A DNA stretch of 64,000 nt from HIMB114 sp052048155 (GCF_052048155.1 NZ_JBNAIK010000007.1:7122-71121), one strand, 5' to 3'; shown: positions 36,469-45,512, numbered from the stretch's first letter. Program-made: numbers and translations. The notes: generated by a model not told the origin, from the sequence alone.

Positions 36469-37245
36469 ATGCAAAAAGGATTTTCTTTAGTTGAACTTTT
36501 AGTTGTTGTGGCCATTATTGGCGTATTAGCTGGGGTTGGAGTTGTAGGGTACGACCGATATGTTGAAAACGCTAAGTTGAAAGTTTTTGAACAAAATGTT
36601 CAAACCATATTAAAAGCAGTTGATTTTGAATACACTGTTATCTCAAACGAACTATCTTCAGCAATGAATGAAATAGCTCCAGATGGTACTGCAACAGGAA
36701 ATAAAATTTCAACTAGTTCAACTTGTGCACATTTTGTTTTTTCGGTGAAAGAGCATTTCAAAGACATGGTCAATCCATGGTTTCCTAATAAAAAAATGAT
36801 TACAGTAGACTCCGAGTATCGTGGTCAGCATAAAAAAGGTATGGTTCAAATTATGTGTAATCGCTCTACGCCAAGTGGTAACGGTTTTAGAAAAGGATGG
36901 AATTGTCCAGTTGAGAGTTCAAATTTTCAAGTCTATGCACATTATAGAGACGGAACAACATATGCATCTGAAGGCTATACAGAGTCCGGAGACTCTTCAG
37001 AATTTGTCGCCAGATCAAATGCTGATAGTTCAATAATTGGAATTTCTTACAATAGAGGTTTAACTAATTTAACTAGAGCAGGCTATTCATCATCGCAGAT
37101 TTGGGATAACAATGGAGCTACAGGTTTTGCCAACGGTCCGTTTATGCAGCCAGCTGCGGGGGAAACTTTATGCGGATCAACAAATGGTGGAATTGCTTGG
37201 GAGATTGGAACAAATTATATGATCTCCACTGACGCGGATTATTAG
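36469..37245 (+). CDS. Type IV pilin, large GFSLVELL family, copy 2
   Basis: The 258-residue prepilin has leader MQKG and mature FSLVELLVVVAIIGVLAGVG. It has the family core (SSTCAHFVFSVKEHF, NPW, MITVDSEYRGQHKKGMVQ, IMCNRST, GWNCPV), then a longer variable C-terminal region with LCGSTNG, and ends STDADY. Its closest relative in the window appears to be copy 5 at 44.7 kb. It is followed by a receiver-domain protein after 37 bases. Confidence 0.88.
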   Translation: MQKGFSLVELLVVVAIIGVLAGVGVVGYDRYVENAKLKVFEQNVQTILKAVDFEYTVISNELSSAMNEIAPDGTATGNKISTSSTCAHFVFSVKEHFKDMVNPWFPNKKMITVDSEYRGQHKKGMVQIMCNRSTPSGNGFRKGWNCPVESSNFQVYAHYRDGTTYASEGYTESGDSSEFVARSNADSSIIGISYNRGLTNLTRAGYSSSQIWDNNGATGFANGPFMQPAAGETLCGSTNGGIAWEIGTNYMISTDADY

Positions 37246-37282
37246 TCTATTAGAAATTTTTAAATTCATATATAATTAATTT

Positions 37283-37639
37283 ATGGCAAAAATACTTTTA
37301 GTTGAAGATAATGAGATGAATAGAGATATGTTATCGAGACGATTAATAAAAAAAGGTTTTGAAGTTGATATGGCGATAGATGGTGAAGAGGGTTATAATA
37401 AAGGAAAATTGCCAAATTATAATGTGATTTTAATGGATATGAGCTTGCCAAAGATGGATGGTTGGGAAATTACGCAAAAATTAAGATCAGAGGGAATAAA
37501 AACTCCAATCATTGCTTTAACTGCACACGCGCTAGAGTCTGATAAAAAAAAATGTTTAGATGCTGGCTGTGATGAATTTGATACAAAGCCAGTTGAACTT
37601 CCAAGATTATTAGAAAAAATTAATAAATTTATATCTTAA
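37283..37639 (+). CDS. Stand-alone response regulator (CheY/DivK-like receiver)
   Basis: The 118-residue protein is a single receiver domain with the acidic pair in LLVEDNEMNRD, phospho-acceptor Asp52 in VILMDMSLPKMDG, Thr in IIALTAHA and Lys in FDTKPVELPRLL. It has no DNA-binding output, so it works by protein contact, as CheY and DivK do. Its stop overlaps the start of a small membrane ORF, and it sits next to a convergent hybrid histidine kinase that is a plausible partner. Confidence 0.92.
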   Translation: MAKILLVEDNEMNRDMLSRRLIKKGFEVDMAIDGEEGYNKGKLPNYNVILMDMSLPKMDGWEITQKLRSEGIKTPIIALTAHALESDKKKCLDAGCDEFDTKPVELPRLLEKINKFIS

Positions 37640-37806
37640 TGGCAGAGTTAATATTCATATCTTTGGTTGTTGTTATTTTGATTTTTTTAGTTTATCGAAT
37701 TGAAATTGGTCTTCGAAGAATTCTTTATGTTGTTGAGAGAAATGGAAGAAATATTCAAGATATTTTAAAAAAACAACAACTTGGTTCAGATGATAAAAAA
37801 AATTAG
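37639..37806 (+). CDS. 55-residue membrane protein, hypothetical
   Basis: This small gene starts at the ATG overlapping the receiver stop (TAATG) and encodes 55 residues. A single membrane helix (FISLVVVILIFLVYRI) is followed by a basic and Gln-rich cytosolic tail (RRILYVVERNGRNIQDILKK). It overlaps the end of the convergent kinase gene by four bases. The start overlap and clear helix suggest a real gene. The role is unknown; it might tether or localise the receiver. Confidence 0.6.
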   Translation: MAELIFISLVVVILIFLVYRIEIGLRRILYVVERNGRNIQDILKKQQLGSDDKKN

Positions 37807-40800
37807 TTTTTTTCTATAACTAAGTTATTTACTAATTCTTTTATTACCCTTTCTCCAAGATCAGTTTTTTGAATAATTAAAGATACATCTTTTTCGATGT
37901 TTATGACTTCATCAGAATTTAAATCTTTTGCAGTAAGAACGATAATCGGAATATCTTTTAATTGATTATATTCTTTAATTCTTGTCAAAAATTCAAATCC
38001 ATCCATTACAGGCATCATCAAATCCAGAATAATTCCATCAACTGGTTTGGCGTGAAGCTTTTCAATCGCATCTTTACCATTATGTGCTTCTGAAAAATTA
38101 AAGTTATAATCTTTCAAATGTCTTTTTACGATATCACGATTATCCTTTAGATCATCAATAATCATAATATTATTGTTTTTCATTTTTTCTTTTTGTTTTG
38201 TTATTGCATCAATTAATTTATTTCGGTCGACTGGTTTTTTTAAATAATCGTCTGCACCTAATCCTTTTGCAGTATTGTCATCATCTAACATAGAGATCAT
38301 AATCACAGGGGTATCTTTAAACTTTATATATTCTCTTAATGCTTTAAGGGTTTCCCAACCACTTTTTTTAGGCATCATAATATCAAGGGTGATCAAATGA
38401 GGATTTTTTTGATTTGCAATTTCTATTGCCTCATCTCCATTTGAAGCAGTCAAGACAATATACCCTTCTTTTTCTAAGTTTCTTTTAATTAAATCTCTTG
38501 CTGATTTATCATCATCAACAACTAAAATTATTTTTTTTCCAGTTTCAATCTCTTCATTATTTTTTACATCTTCTGTAATGCTCTCAGACGTTGATATATT
38601 TTTTGGAATAGTTACTGTAAACGTTGATCCTTTTCCAATTTCACTTTCAAGTTTTATTGATCCACCCATTAACTCACTAAATTTTTTAACAAGAGATAAT
38701 CCTAACCCTGTTCCACCATATTTTCTTGTTGTGGAGCTATCTGCTTGACCAAATTCTTCGAATACTTTTGCAGCTTTATCTTTTTCAATTCCTATTCCAG
38801 TATCTTGAACATAAAAACTTAAAAAATTGTTATCATATTGATAGGTTTTATAACCTAACGTAATCGTTCCATTTTCTGTAAATTTTGCAGCATTGGAAAT
38901 TAAGTTAAATAGAATTTGTTTAATTTTGACACTATCACCAGTGATACCTTGGATGCTTTCATCTTTTATGATTTTTAAGGTGTTTCCATTTTTGGTAACA
39001 AGTGCATTGCTTGTATCTGCTACTTCTTGAGCTAATGAGGTAAAATTAATATCTTGTATATCAAGCTCCATTTTCCCAGCTTCAATTTTAGAAATATCTA
39101 AAATGTCATTTATTAATTGAAGTAAGTGTTTTCCAGCAGAATTAATTTTTTTAAGATCAGGAATATATTCTTGATGCTGATTATCTGTTGCATCCTCAGT
39201 TAAAATTTCGCTATAACCAATAATCGCATTCATCGGAGTTCTAAGTTCATGGCTCATGTTAGCCAAAAAAGCACTCTTTGCTTTGTTTGCTTGTTCAGCC
39301 TCTTCTTTTAAAACACTTACAGTTTGTTTATCTTTTTCTCTTCGGATGACATCTGTTTCAACAGCATTTACCATTTCATTAAATGACTTAGATAATTCAC
39401 CTATTTCATCTCTTGTCTGAACGCGCGCTCTTTCACTATAATATCCAAGCTTAATTCTCTCCGAGACTTCAATTAGCTTCCTTAATGGTTTTAATAGACC
39501 TAAGATTAAATAGGTCGTTAAAGCAAATGCCAGTAACAGCGCAACCAAAACTGCAGATGACATATTAATAAATAGGTTTCGAATTGGTCCAAAGAGCTCA
39601 CTAGTTTGCATTTCAGTAACAAGAGCATACTTAATGTTTTTAAACTCAAACAAAGTATAAGATGATAAGACTTCTTTATTTTGAATATTAGACGAAACTC
39701 TTAGTCCAGTCTCACGATCAAAAGCCATATCAACAGACTCGTTTTCAACTTTTAAAAGAAGATTTGAAGTGGTTAAATTTTTTATTCTATTTATATTTTT
39801 TTTGTTATTTTGATCGGTAATTGATTTAAAAAATGTTTCTTTATCCTGAATATATAATCTAAGGTCTGATCTTAGTAATAAATCTTCACCAACAAGATAA
39901 GAGTTTCCAGTAAGACCTAAACCAATCTTTTTCCATTGATAATTGTTAGCCATCACTCGATTTAAATTGTCAGCTTTAATTTGCGCAGCAAATACTCCAT
40001 TAAAATCACCATCTGCAGTAAAAATGGGCGCCATTACAAATGCAGCAGGCGCAAAGTATGAGGGGCCGTATCTTTCAAAATCTGTAAAATAAACTTCAGG
40101 TTCTTTAAACGCATTACTTTCGTATTCATTTACAATTTTTTTTGCCATTTTAGCAAAATTTGTATCTTTATGAGGACCGTCTTTTAAACTTGTGGCATAA
40201 TCAGTTTCTTTAAACACCGAATACACAATTTGTAGATTTTCTTTAGAGATTAAAAATACATCATAAAAATTATTTAAATCATTAAATTGCTTGAACTTAT
40301 CATGATATTTTGGATGGGTTACCAAGTTATACTTTGTACCATCGTTTAAATAATAAATTTTATCTTTAAAACCCGTCGGGTGATCAGGGTTATTTAGATA
40401 GGCATTTTGTAAATAAAGTGTTTGATCTTGTTGTTCTCCGAATGCGTAAGCTACTTTTAAGAAAAGATCTAACTGGGTTTGATCTACATCTTTAAATTCA
40501 TTTTGAATTCTAAATTTGTACTGATCCTCGTAAAAAATTCTTACATTTTTTTTTAAATCTTCTTTTTGAAATTCTGTAATTTTAATTTCTTTGTAAGATT
40601 TTTCAAAATCACTCAAAGCCATTTTTGTATCAAGCGATTGGCTTTTTGATAAAATTAAATTTTCTAAACTTTTATAGTATTCATTAAGCGTTTCTAGCTG
40701 TCTATCTCTTAGGTTATTTAGTAAAGAAGATTTTTCATTTTTGACATCATTAGAATATTGTACGAAAGTAAAAGTTCCAAAAACAAGTATCGCCATCATT

Positions 40801-40868
40801 GATATCAAAAATACCAATATGGATAGCTTTTGATACAAGCTCATTTTTATTTTATTTAAAAATTGCAT
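37803..40868 (-). CDS. Hybrid sensor histidine kinase with two C-terminal receivers
   Basis: The 1021-residue membrane kinase has helices at about 14-37 and 435-457 that bracket a periplasmic sensor domain of about 400 residues, possibly Cache-like. Then follow HAMP (RTRDEIG-like QTRDEIGELSKSFNEMV), HisKA with the phospho-His in ANMSHELRTPMNAI, and HATPase_c with N-box NLISNAAKFTENG and DTGIGIEKDK...GGTGLGLSLV. Two receivers follow (phospho-Asp in LITLDIMMPKKSG and IILDLMMPVMDG). The signal is unknown. Its start overlaps the stop of the upstream DUF3047 gene by one base. Confidence 0.93.
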   Translation of the reverse strand: MQFLNKIKMSLYQKLSILVFLISMMAILVFGTFTFVQYSNDVKNEKSSLLNNLRDRQLETLNEYYKSLENLILSKSQSLDTKMALSDFEKSYKEIKITEFQKEDLKKNVRIFYEDQYKFRIQNEFKDVDQTQLDLFLKVAYAFGEQQDQTLYLQNAYLNNPDHPTGFKDKIYYLNDGTKYNLVTHPKYHDKFKQFNDLNNFYDVFLISKENLQIVYSVFKETDYATSLKDGPHKDTNFAKMAKKIVNEYESNAFKEPEVYFTDFERYGPSYFAPAAFVMAPIFTADGDFNGVFAAQIKADNLNRVMANNYQWKKIGLGLTGNSYLVGEDLLLRSDLRLYIQDKETFFKSITDQNNKKNINRIKNLTTSNLLLKVENESVDMAFDRETGLRVSSNIQNKEVLSSYTLFEFKNIKYALVTEMQTSELFGPIRNLFINMSSAVLVALLLAFALTTYLILGLLKPLRKLIEVSERIKLGYYSERARVQTRDEIGELSKSFNEMVNAVETDVIRREKDKQTVSVLKEEAEQANKAKSAFLANMSHELRTPMNAIIGYSEILTEDATDNQHQEYIPDLKKINSAGKHLLQLINDILDISKIEAGKMELDIQDINFTSLAQEVADTSNALVTKNGNTLKIIKDESIQGITGDSVKIKQILFNLISNAAKFTENGTITLGYKTYQYDNNFLSFYVQDTGIGIEKDKAAKVFEEFGQADSSTTRKYGGTGLGLSLVKKFSELMGGSIKLESEIGKGSTFTVTIPKNISTSESITEDVKNNEEIETGKKIILVVDDDKSARDLIKRNLEKEGYIVLTASNGDEAIEIANQKNPHLITLDIMMPKKSGWETLKALREYIKFKDTPVIMISMLDDDNTAKGLGADDYLKKPVDRNKLIDAITKQKEKMKNNNIMIIDDLKDNRDIVKRHLKDYNFNFSEAHNGKDAIEKLHAKPVDGIILDLMMPVMDGFEFLTRIKEYNQLKDIPIIVLTAKDLNSDEVINIEKDVSLIIQKTDLGERVIKELVNNLVIEKN

Positions 40869-41521
40869 CAGTTTTTACTTAAATAAATATTTTTAAAAGA
40901 AGTTTCAGTTTTTGTTTTTGTATTATCGGTATCAACCATCAGGGCAATTGATTCCAAATAATCAATATCGATGTTCCAAAATTTTTGAATATCATTTCTT
41001 AAATCTACTTTATGTTTTATCCAATAAAAACCTGGATCATGATAACCATTTAAGGCAACATCATATGATTTGGTAAACAAGTTGTTATATGGACTTTTCC
41101 AATGAGTATTTTTTAAATTGGTATTAGAAAACACATAGTTAATAAAATACTTGTTCCATGGCATCATCCCATCTTTATAAGTGAGATAAACTCGAGCTGG
41201 AAAATCATGAAACTTTTTCTTCTTCTCATCTGTATTTTTAAATTTTTCAACTTTCCATTCAAAATTTAAATAACGATAACCTTGTTTTCTTAAATTTATA
41301 TTTATATCGTAAAATAGCCCAGATGCAGAGCTATTAGATTTATGAGTGATGATAACCTCATCATCTAAGCTTTTAATTCTACTAATTTTATTTTCACCCT
41401 CATAGTTTTTTATTCTGTATTCCTTGATTGGTTTATCAAACAAGATGAGGTTTGACGCAAAAGCAATGGAACTAGATAACGAAAAAATAGAAATAGTGAG
41501 TACTTTAAGTGCTTTTAGCAT
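40868..41521 (-). CDS. DUF3047-family secreted protein
   Basis: The 217-residue protein has a signal peptide (about 1-22, SSSIAFASN) and a beta-rich domain that fits DUF3047: YLNFEWKVEKF, FPARVYLTYKDG, WNKYFINYVFSN and SIALMVDTDNTKT. The function of DUF3047 is not known. It is the first gene of a two-gene unit with the hybrid histidine kinase, so it may modulate the sensor or handle the same periplasmic ligand. Confidence 0.75.
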   Translation of the reverse strand: MLKALKVLTISIFSLSSSIAFASNLILFDKPIKEYRIKNYEGENKISRIKSLDDEVIITHKSNSSASGLFYDININLRKQGYRYLNFEWKVEKFKNTDEKKKKFHDFPARVYLTYKDGMMPWNKYFINYVFSNTNLKNTHWKSPYNNLFTKSYDVALNGYHDPGFYWIKHKVDLRNDIQKFWNIDIDYLESIALMVDTDNTKTKTETSFKNIYLSKN

Positions 41522-41560
41522 TATTATTCTTTATATTAATTTACCTATTTTTTTAACATT

Positions 41561-41585
41561 ATAATCTAAATTTTTTTTAGATTAT
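41561..41585. repeat. Perfect 10-bp inverted repeat in a divergent promoter region
   Basis: ATAATCTAAA (41561-41570) and TTTAGATTAT (41576-41585) are exact reverse complements around a TTTTT loop. The element lies between the divergent starts of the DUF3047-kinase unit and the RsbU-like phosphatase gene. It could be an operator or a small hairpin. The low GC content makes a strong terminator unlikely. Confidence 0.4.
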
Positions 41586-41613
41586 TAATCAATTATGTTA
41601 AGTATCATTGCAT

Positions 41614-43224
41614 ATGTCTTCAATTGATAGAAACAATATAGAAGCACTTAAACAGCGTTTATTAGAGCCATCAAATATTATTTTATCATATGCTAACATT
41701 TTAAACGAAAAAAATGTCTCCCGATCACTTGGTGAGTTTGAAGATGAGTTAAGTAAAATTATTGATGCATCTAAAAAACTTATCGATGAAATCAATCATG
41801 CAGTTTCAGATGATGTTTTAAAATTAGAATCCAACGAAGTTTTGGAATTTCAGAAAAAAACAAGGCATGACTTAAGAAATATCATAAATATTATTCTTGG
41901 TTATAGTGAAATGATTATAGAAGATCTTGATCCGTCACATCAAAATCATTTTGATATAAAAAATTTATTAGAAGAGACAAAAAAATTTAATTCGAATTTA
42001 GAGCAGCTTGTTCAATTAAACCTATCAACGCAAGAACAAAAAACAAATTCAGAAGAAAGTGAAATTCTAAAAAAACTTGCATCAATGATCAAACCTTTGG
42101 CCAAGCAAGATAAGAATAATTTGATTACAGGTAAAATTTTAATTGTTGATGATAATAAAAGTAATTGCGAAATGATCGAGAGACAATTGCAAAGAGAAGG
42201 GCACAAAACAATGACTTGCTTTGATGGGGTTGAGGCAATCAATGAACTTAATAAATCTGATTACGATACTGTTTTGCTTGATGTGTTAATGCCTAAAAAA
42301 AATGGTTATGAAGTTTTAATGGAAATGAAACAAAGTTTTAAACTTAAAGATATTCCCGTCATTATGATCAGTGGTTTTAAAGAAGAAGATACGATTGTGA
42401 GATGTATAGAAGCTGGTGTTGATGAATATTTAACTAAACCAATTAATAGTACATTATTAAAAGCAAAAATTTATTCTTCTTTAGAAAGAAAAAAATTTAG
42501 AGACCGTGAAAAACATGATTTACAAGTTGCTGCGGATGTTCAAAAAAGTTTAATTCCATCTGAAGCTTATTTTCCAGATAATTTTTATGCAAGTAATATT
42601 GCTGCAAAAGGGGTCTCTGGAGATTTTTATGATTGCATTGATATTGATAGCGATCGATATGCATTTATTTTAGCTGATGTATCAGGTAAAGGAATGCATG
42701 CTGGAATTTTAATGGCAAAAACGTCAGCTCTTTTTAGAAGTTTAACTAAAATAGAAAAAAATATCCAAAAAATTGCATGGAGAGTAAATAAAGAATTATG
42801 CGAAACCTCATCTCAAGGAATGTTCGTCACCCTTGTGATGGGAATTTATTATAAAAAAATTAAAGCTATCGAATTTATAAACGCTGGACATGAGCCAGTC
42901 ATGATTGCAAAGGATAATGGTTCATTTGTTGATCTCGAGAGCAAATCTCCTCCAATGGGAATGATGGAAATTGAACTTAATGACTTTGTTTTACAAACCT
43001 ATAACCCAAAAAATGAGAAAGCCTTTTTTTTAACTTTTACTGATGGTGTCACTGAAGGCAGACTTCGTTCTGGAAAAGAATTTGGAAGAGAAGGCGTTAA
43101 AGAGAAAATTAATCAATTAAAAAATAGGCCAATAAAACATATTATATCATCAATCAATCAATCTTTAATTATTGAAAATCAAAAACTTCATGATGACATT
43201 ACGATATTGGGTATTGAAATTTGA
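41614..43224 (+). CDS. RsbU-like PP2C phosphatase with HisKA-like and receiver domains
   Basis: From the ATG at 41614 it is 536 residues. A HisKA-like helical hairpin (about 85-120, TRHDLRNIINIILGYSEM) has no ATPase domain. A receiver follows at about 170-290 (Asp in TVLLDVLMPKKNG). The C-terminal SpoIIE/PP2C domain (about 305-536) has KGVSGDFYD, LADVSGKGMHAGILM, FTDGVTEGR and DDITILGIEI, carrying the metal ligands. Such proteins dephosphorylate STAS antagonists when their receiver is activated. A pilin gene starts 26 bases downstream on the same strand, which suggests cotranscription. Confidence 0.9.
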   Translation: MSSIDRNNIEALKQRLLEPSNIILSYANILNEKNVSRSLGEFEDELSKIIDASKKLIDEINHAVSDDVLKLESNEVLEFQKKTRHDLRNIINIILGYSEMIIEDLDPSHQNHFDIKNLLEETKKFNSNLEQLVQLNLSTQEQKTNSEESEILKKLASMIKPLAKQDKNNLITGKILIVDDNKSNCEMIERQLQREGHKTMTCFDGVEAINELNKSDYDTVLLDVLMPKKNGYEVLMEMKQSFKLKDIPVIMISGFKEEDTIVRCIEAGVDEYLTKPINSTLLKAKIYSSLERKKFRDREKHDLQVAADVQKSLIPSEAYFPDNFYASNIAAKGVSGDFYDCIDIDSDRYAFILADVSGKGMHAGILMAKTSALFRSLTKIEKNIQKIAWRVNKELCETSSQGMFVTLVMGIYYKKIKAIEFINAGHEPVMIAKDNGSFVDLESKSPPMGMMEIELNDFVLQTYNPKNEKAFFLTFTDGVTEGRLRSGKEFGREGVKEKINQLKNRPIKHIISSINQSLIIENQKLHDDITILGIEI

Positions 43225-43249
43225 CGTCAATATTATTAAAAATTTGTAC

Positions 43250-43981
43250 ATGAGCAATAAGGGTTTTTCATTAGTAGAGTTGTTAGTTGTTGTTGCAATT
43301 ATTGGCGTATTGGCTGGCGTTGGAGTTGTTGGCTATGACAGGTACGTAGAAAATACTAAACGAAAAGTTTTAGAACAAATGCATAATAACATTGTTCGTG
43401 CTGTTGAAACTGAATTTACAATATTATCAAATCAACTTGGATCTGCGATGAGAGAAAGAGATAATGCAGGTAATTGGATCCAAAGAGCTACAGATGGTAC
43501 ACCAACGACTGCCGGGATTACTGAAGCGACTGCTTCAAAGGTTGGAGAATATACAACCTGTTATAATTTCGTATGGTCATTAAAAAAACATTTTGAGTCG
43601 AATGAAAATGGATTTGAAAATCCATGGGTTAAAGGAAAAAAAGCAATAACCATTGATACTGAGGGTAGAGCAAATCATAAACAAGGCCATATTCAGATGT
43701 ATTGTTATCTAACAAATGGTGGATTTGGTTCAGGGTCTGGATGTGCTATAAGTTCAGGAGCTGCTGCCGCTCGAGTTCATACTTATTTTACCGATAGAGG
43801 TTCACAGGGAACTGGTCCCAATCCAAAAGAAATGGTTGCTTATATAGGAGGTGGAAATTTTTCAACAAATTGGCCGCAAAAAAAATCTGATTGTGGTTGG
43901 GCCGACAGTTCAGCTAGTACTGATCCTGTTTATGGTGCTTGGAAAGTTACAAATTCTATTTTATCTGAAGCAGATTATTAA
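43250..43981 (+). CDS. Type IV pilin, large GFSLVELL family, copy 3
   Basis: From the ATG at 43250 the prepilin is 243 residues: leader MSNKG, mature FSLVELLVVVAIIGVLAGVG. The core has TTCYNFVWSLKKHF, NPW, AITIDTEGRANHKQGHIQ, MYCYLTNGGFGSGSGCAI and SDCGW. The chain ends LSEADY. I rejected the longer start at 43172 because it lies inside the upstream phosphatase gene and gives an unlikely leader. It lies in a run with copies 4 and 5. Confidence 0.88.
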   Translation: MSNKGFSLVELLVVVAIIGVLAGVGVVGYDRYVENTKRKVLEQMHNNIVRAVETEFTILSNQLGSAMRERDNAGNWIQRATDGTPTTAGITEATASKVGEYTTCYNFVWSLKKHFESNENGFENPWVKGKKAITIDTEGRANHKQGHIQMYCYLTNGGFGSGSGCAISSGAAAARVHTYFTDRGSQGTGPNPKEMVAYIGGGNFSTNWPQKKSDCGWADSSASTDPVYGAWKVTNSILSEADY

Positions 43982-44017
43982 TTGTTAATGTTAAAAAATT
44001 ATATTATTTAAAGTTTT

Positions 44018-44743
44018 ATGAAACAAAGTGGTTTTTCATTAGTAGAATTATTAGTTGTTGTAGCGATCATTGGTGTATTGGCCGGAGTTGGAATTGTTGG
44101 TTATGATCGATACGTTAATAATGCAAGAATTAAAGTTGCAATACAAAATTATGAAACAGTCTCAAGAGCTGTAGGTTTCGAGTTAACAGTAGCAAATAAT
44201 GAACTTTCAAGTGCAGTTAATGAGGTACAATCGGATGGTACCGCAACTGGAAATAAAATTAGTTCTACAACAACTTGTAATGACTTTTTATTTAGTGTTA
44301 AGGAACATTTTGCAGAATTTAAAAATCCTTGGAATCCAAGTTTAGAAGCTATAACTGTCGATACAGTAGGTCAATCAGCCCATCGCCAAGGACAGATACA
44401 GCTAGTTTGTTATTCAATGTTTGGAAATTTTGGTAATGGCGGAGGGTGTCCAATCGGTATGGATGCTTGTAGGGTTTTAGTTATTAATTATCTCAAAGAT
44501 AGAGGCAGATGGAATACTACAGATGGATTATGCGGTGGAACTATGGCACCTGGAACAACTGATTTAACTGAAACACAATCAGATTGCGTTTGGATAAAAT
44601 TTTTTGGTGGAAATAAAAGAGCAACTCAAGCCGAAGCTCAGGCAGACTGTGGAAACCCGAGCCCTTGGTATATTCAGAATAGTACAATATCAGCAGATGC
44701 AGGAGGTTCATGTGGAGGATCAAGTGGACAGCCTTGCACATAA
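44018..44743 (+). CDS. Type IV pilin, large GFSLVELL family, copy 4
   Basis: The 241-residue prepilin has leader MKQSG and mature FSLVELLVVVAIIGVLAGVG. The core has TTCNDFLFSVKEHF, NPW, AITVDTVGQSAHRQGQIQ, VCYSMFGNFGNGGGCPI and SDCVW. It has several extra cysteines and, unlike its sisters, ends GGSCGGSSGQPCT instead of a DAxY tail, so its C-terminus may form added disulfides. The ribosome-binding site and start of copy 5 lie inside its 3' end. Confidence 0.87.
   Translation: MKQSGFSLVELLVVVAIIGVLAGVGIVGYDRYVNNARIKVAIQNYETVSRAVGFELTVANNELSSAVNEVQSDGTATGNKISSTTTCNDFLFSVKEHFAEFKNPWNPSLEAITVDTVGQSAHRQGQIQLVCYSMFGNFGNGGGCPIGMDACRVLVINYLKDRGRWNTTDGLCGGTMAPGTTDLTETQSDCVWIKFFGGNKRATQAEAQADCGNPSPWYIQNSTISADAGGSCGGSSGQPCT
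44714..44726 (+). promoter_or_regulatory. Ribosome binding site and GTG start inside the upstream pilin gene
   Basis: GGAGG at 44714-44718 is followed after five bases by GTG at 44724-44726. This is the best initiation site for pilin copy 5, because no nearby ATG gives a sensible leader. It lies within the last 30 bases of pilin copy 4 and suggests translational coupling. Confidence 0.7.
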
Positions 44744-45512
44744 TATTTGCAAAGCTTTAAATTCTAAAAAAGGTTTTTCACTAGTTGAGTTACTAGTTGT
44801 TGTTGCAATCATTGGCGTATTAGCTGGTGTCGGCGTTGTTGGTTATGATCGTTATGTTGAAAATGCAAAAAGAAAAGTTTTTGACCAAAATGTAGAAACA
44901 GTAACCCGCGCAATAGATTTTGAATATACAGTAATTAAAAACGAATTAAGTTCAGCAATTAAAGAAGTAGATCGAAATGGCAATATGATTGATGGAAGCG
45001 GCATGACCACTACATCTGCTGGTGCACAAAGAAAAATTAATAGTGAAACTTCATGTGAAAATTTTCTTTATTCTGTAAAAGAACATTTTAAAGAATTTAA
45101 AAATCCTTGGGGAACAAAAAGTACAGTTATGATAACTATTGATACAAAAGCACAATCATTTCATAAAAAAGGCATGTTACAGCTTGTTTGTCATCGATCA
45201 TCTGGTTTTACAAAAGGGTGGAATTGCAAAATACAAGACTCATTGTTTCATATTCTTGCTTACTATCAAGATGGTTTAGTCAAAGATTCAAATAGATCTG
45301 ATACAAATACAAGGCTTGGTGGTACAGCAACTTATGTACCAACGGGCAACATTGCATCACAGTGGTGGAATAAAGGTGATAATAATCCTCCTGCTGCAGA
45401 AAGATCAAATCCTAATTTAGCATGGTTAACCGAAAGTGCTGGAATTGCTAGGTGTGGTTCAACAGGATATACTACTTCTGAGATTAATGTGTCTTCAGAT
45501 GCTAATTATTAA
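44724..45512 (+). CDS. Type IV pilin, large GFSLVELL family, copy 5
   Basis: From the GTG at 44724 the prepilin is 262 residues, with a 17-residue leader (MDSLAHNICKALNSKKG) and mature FSLVELLVVVAIIGVLAGVG. The core has TSCENFLYSVKEHF, NPW, MITIDTKAQSFHKKGMLQ, LVCHRSSGFTKGWNC and a final SSDANY. The leader is longer than those of the sister genes. The region near GWNC resembles copy 2. It overlaps copy 4 by 20 bases and converges with the AAA+ gene. Confidence 0.85.
   Translation: MDSLAHNICKALNSKKGFSLVELLVVVAIIGVLAGVGVVGYDRYVENAKRKVFDQNVETVTRAIDFEYTVIKNELSSAIKEVDRNGNMIDGSGMTTTSAGAQRKINSETSCENFLYSVKEHFKEFKNPWGTKSTVMITIDTKAQSFHKKGMLQLVCHRSSGFTKGWNCKIQDSLFHILAYYQDGLVKDSNRSDTNTRLGGTATYVPTGNIASQWWNKGDNNPPAAERSNPNLAWLTESAGIARCGSTGYTTSEINVSSDANY

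Noticed and set aside
35789..45000. Similar about 110-base blocks at the 5' ends of pilin genes looked like dispersed repeats
   Set aside because: They are coding for the conserved pilin helix and differ at synonymous sites, so they are gene-family similarity and not a DNA repeat or mobile element.
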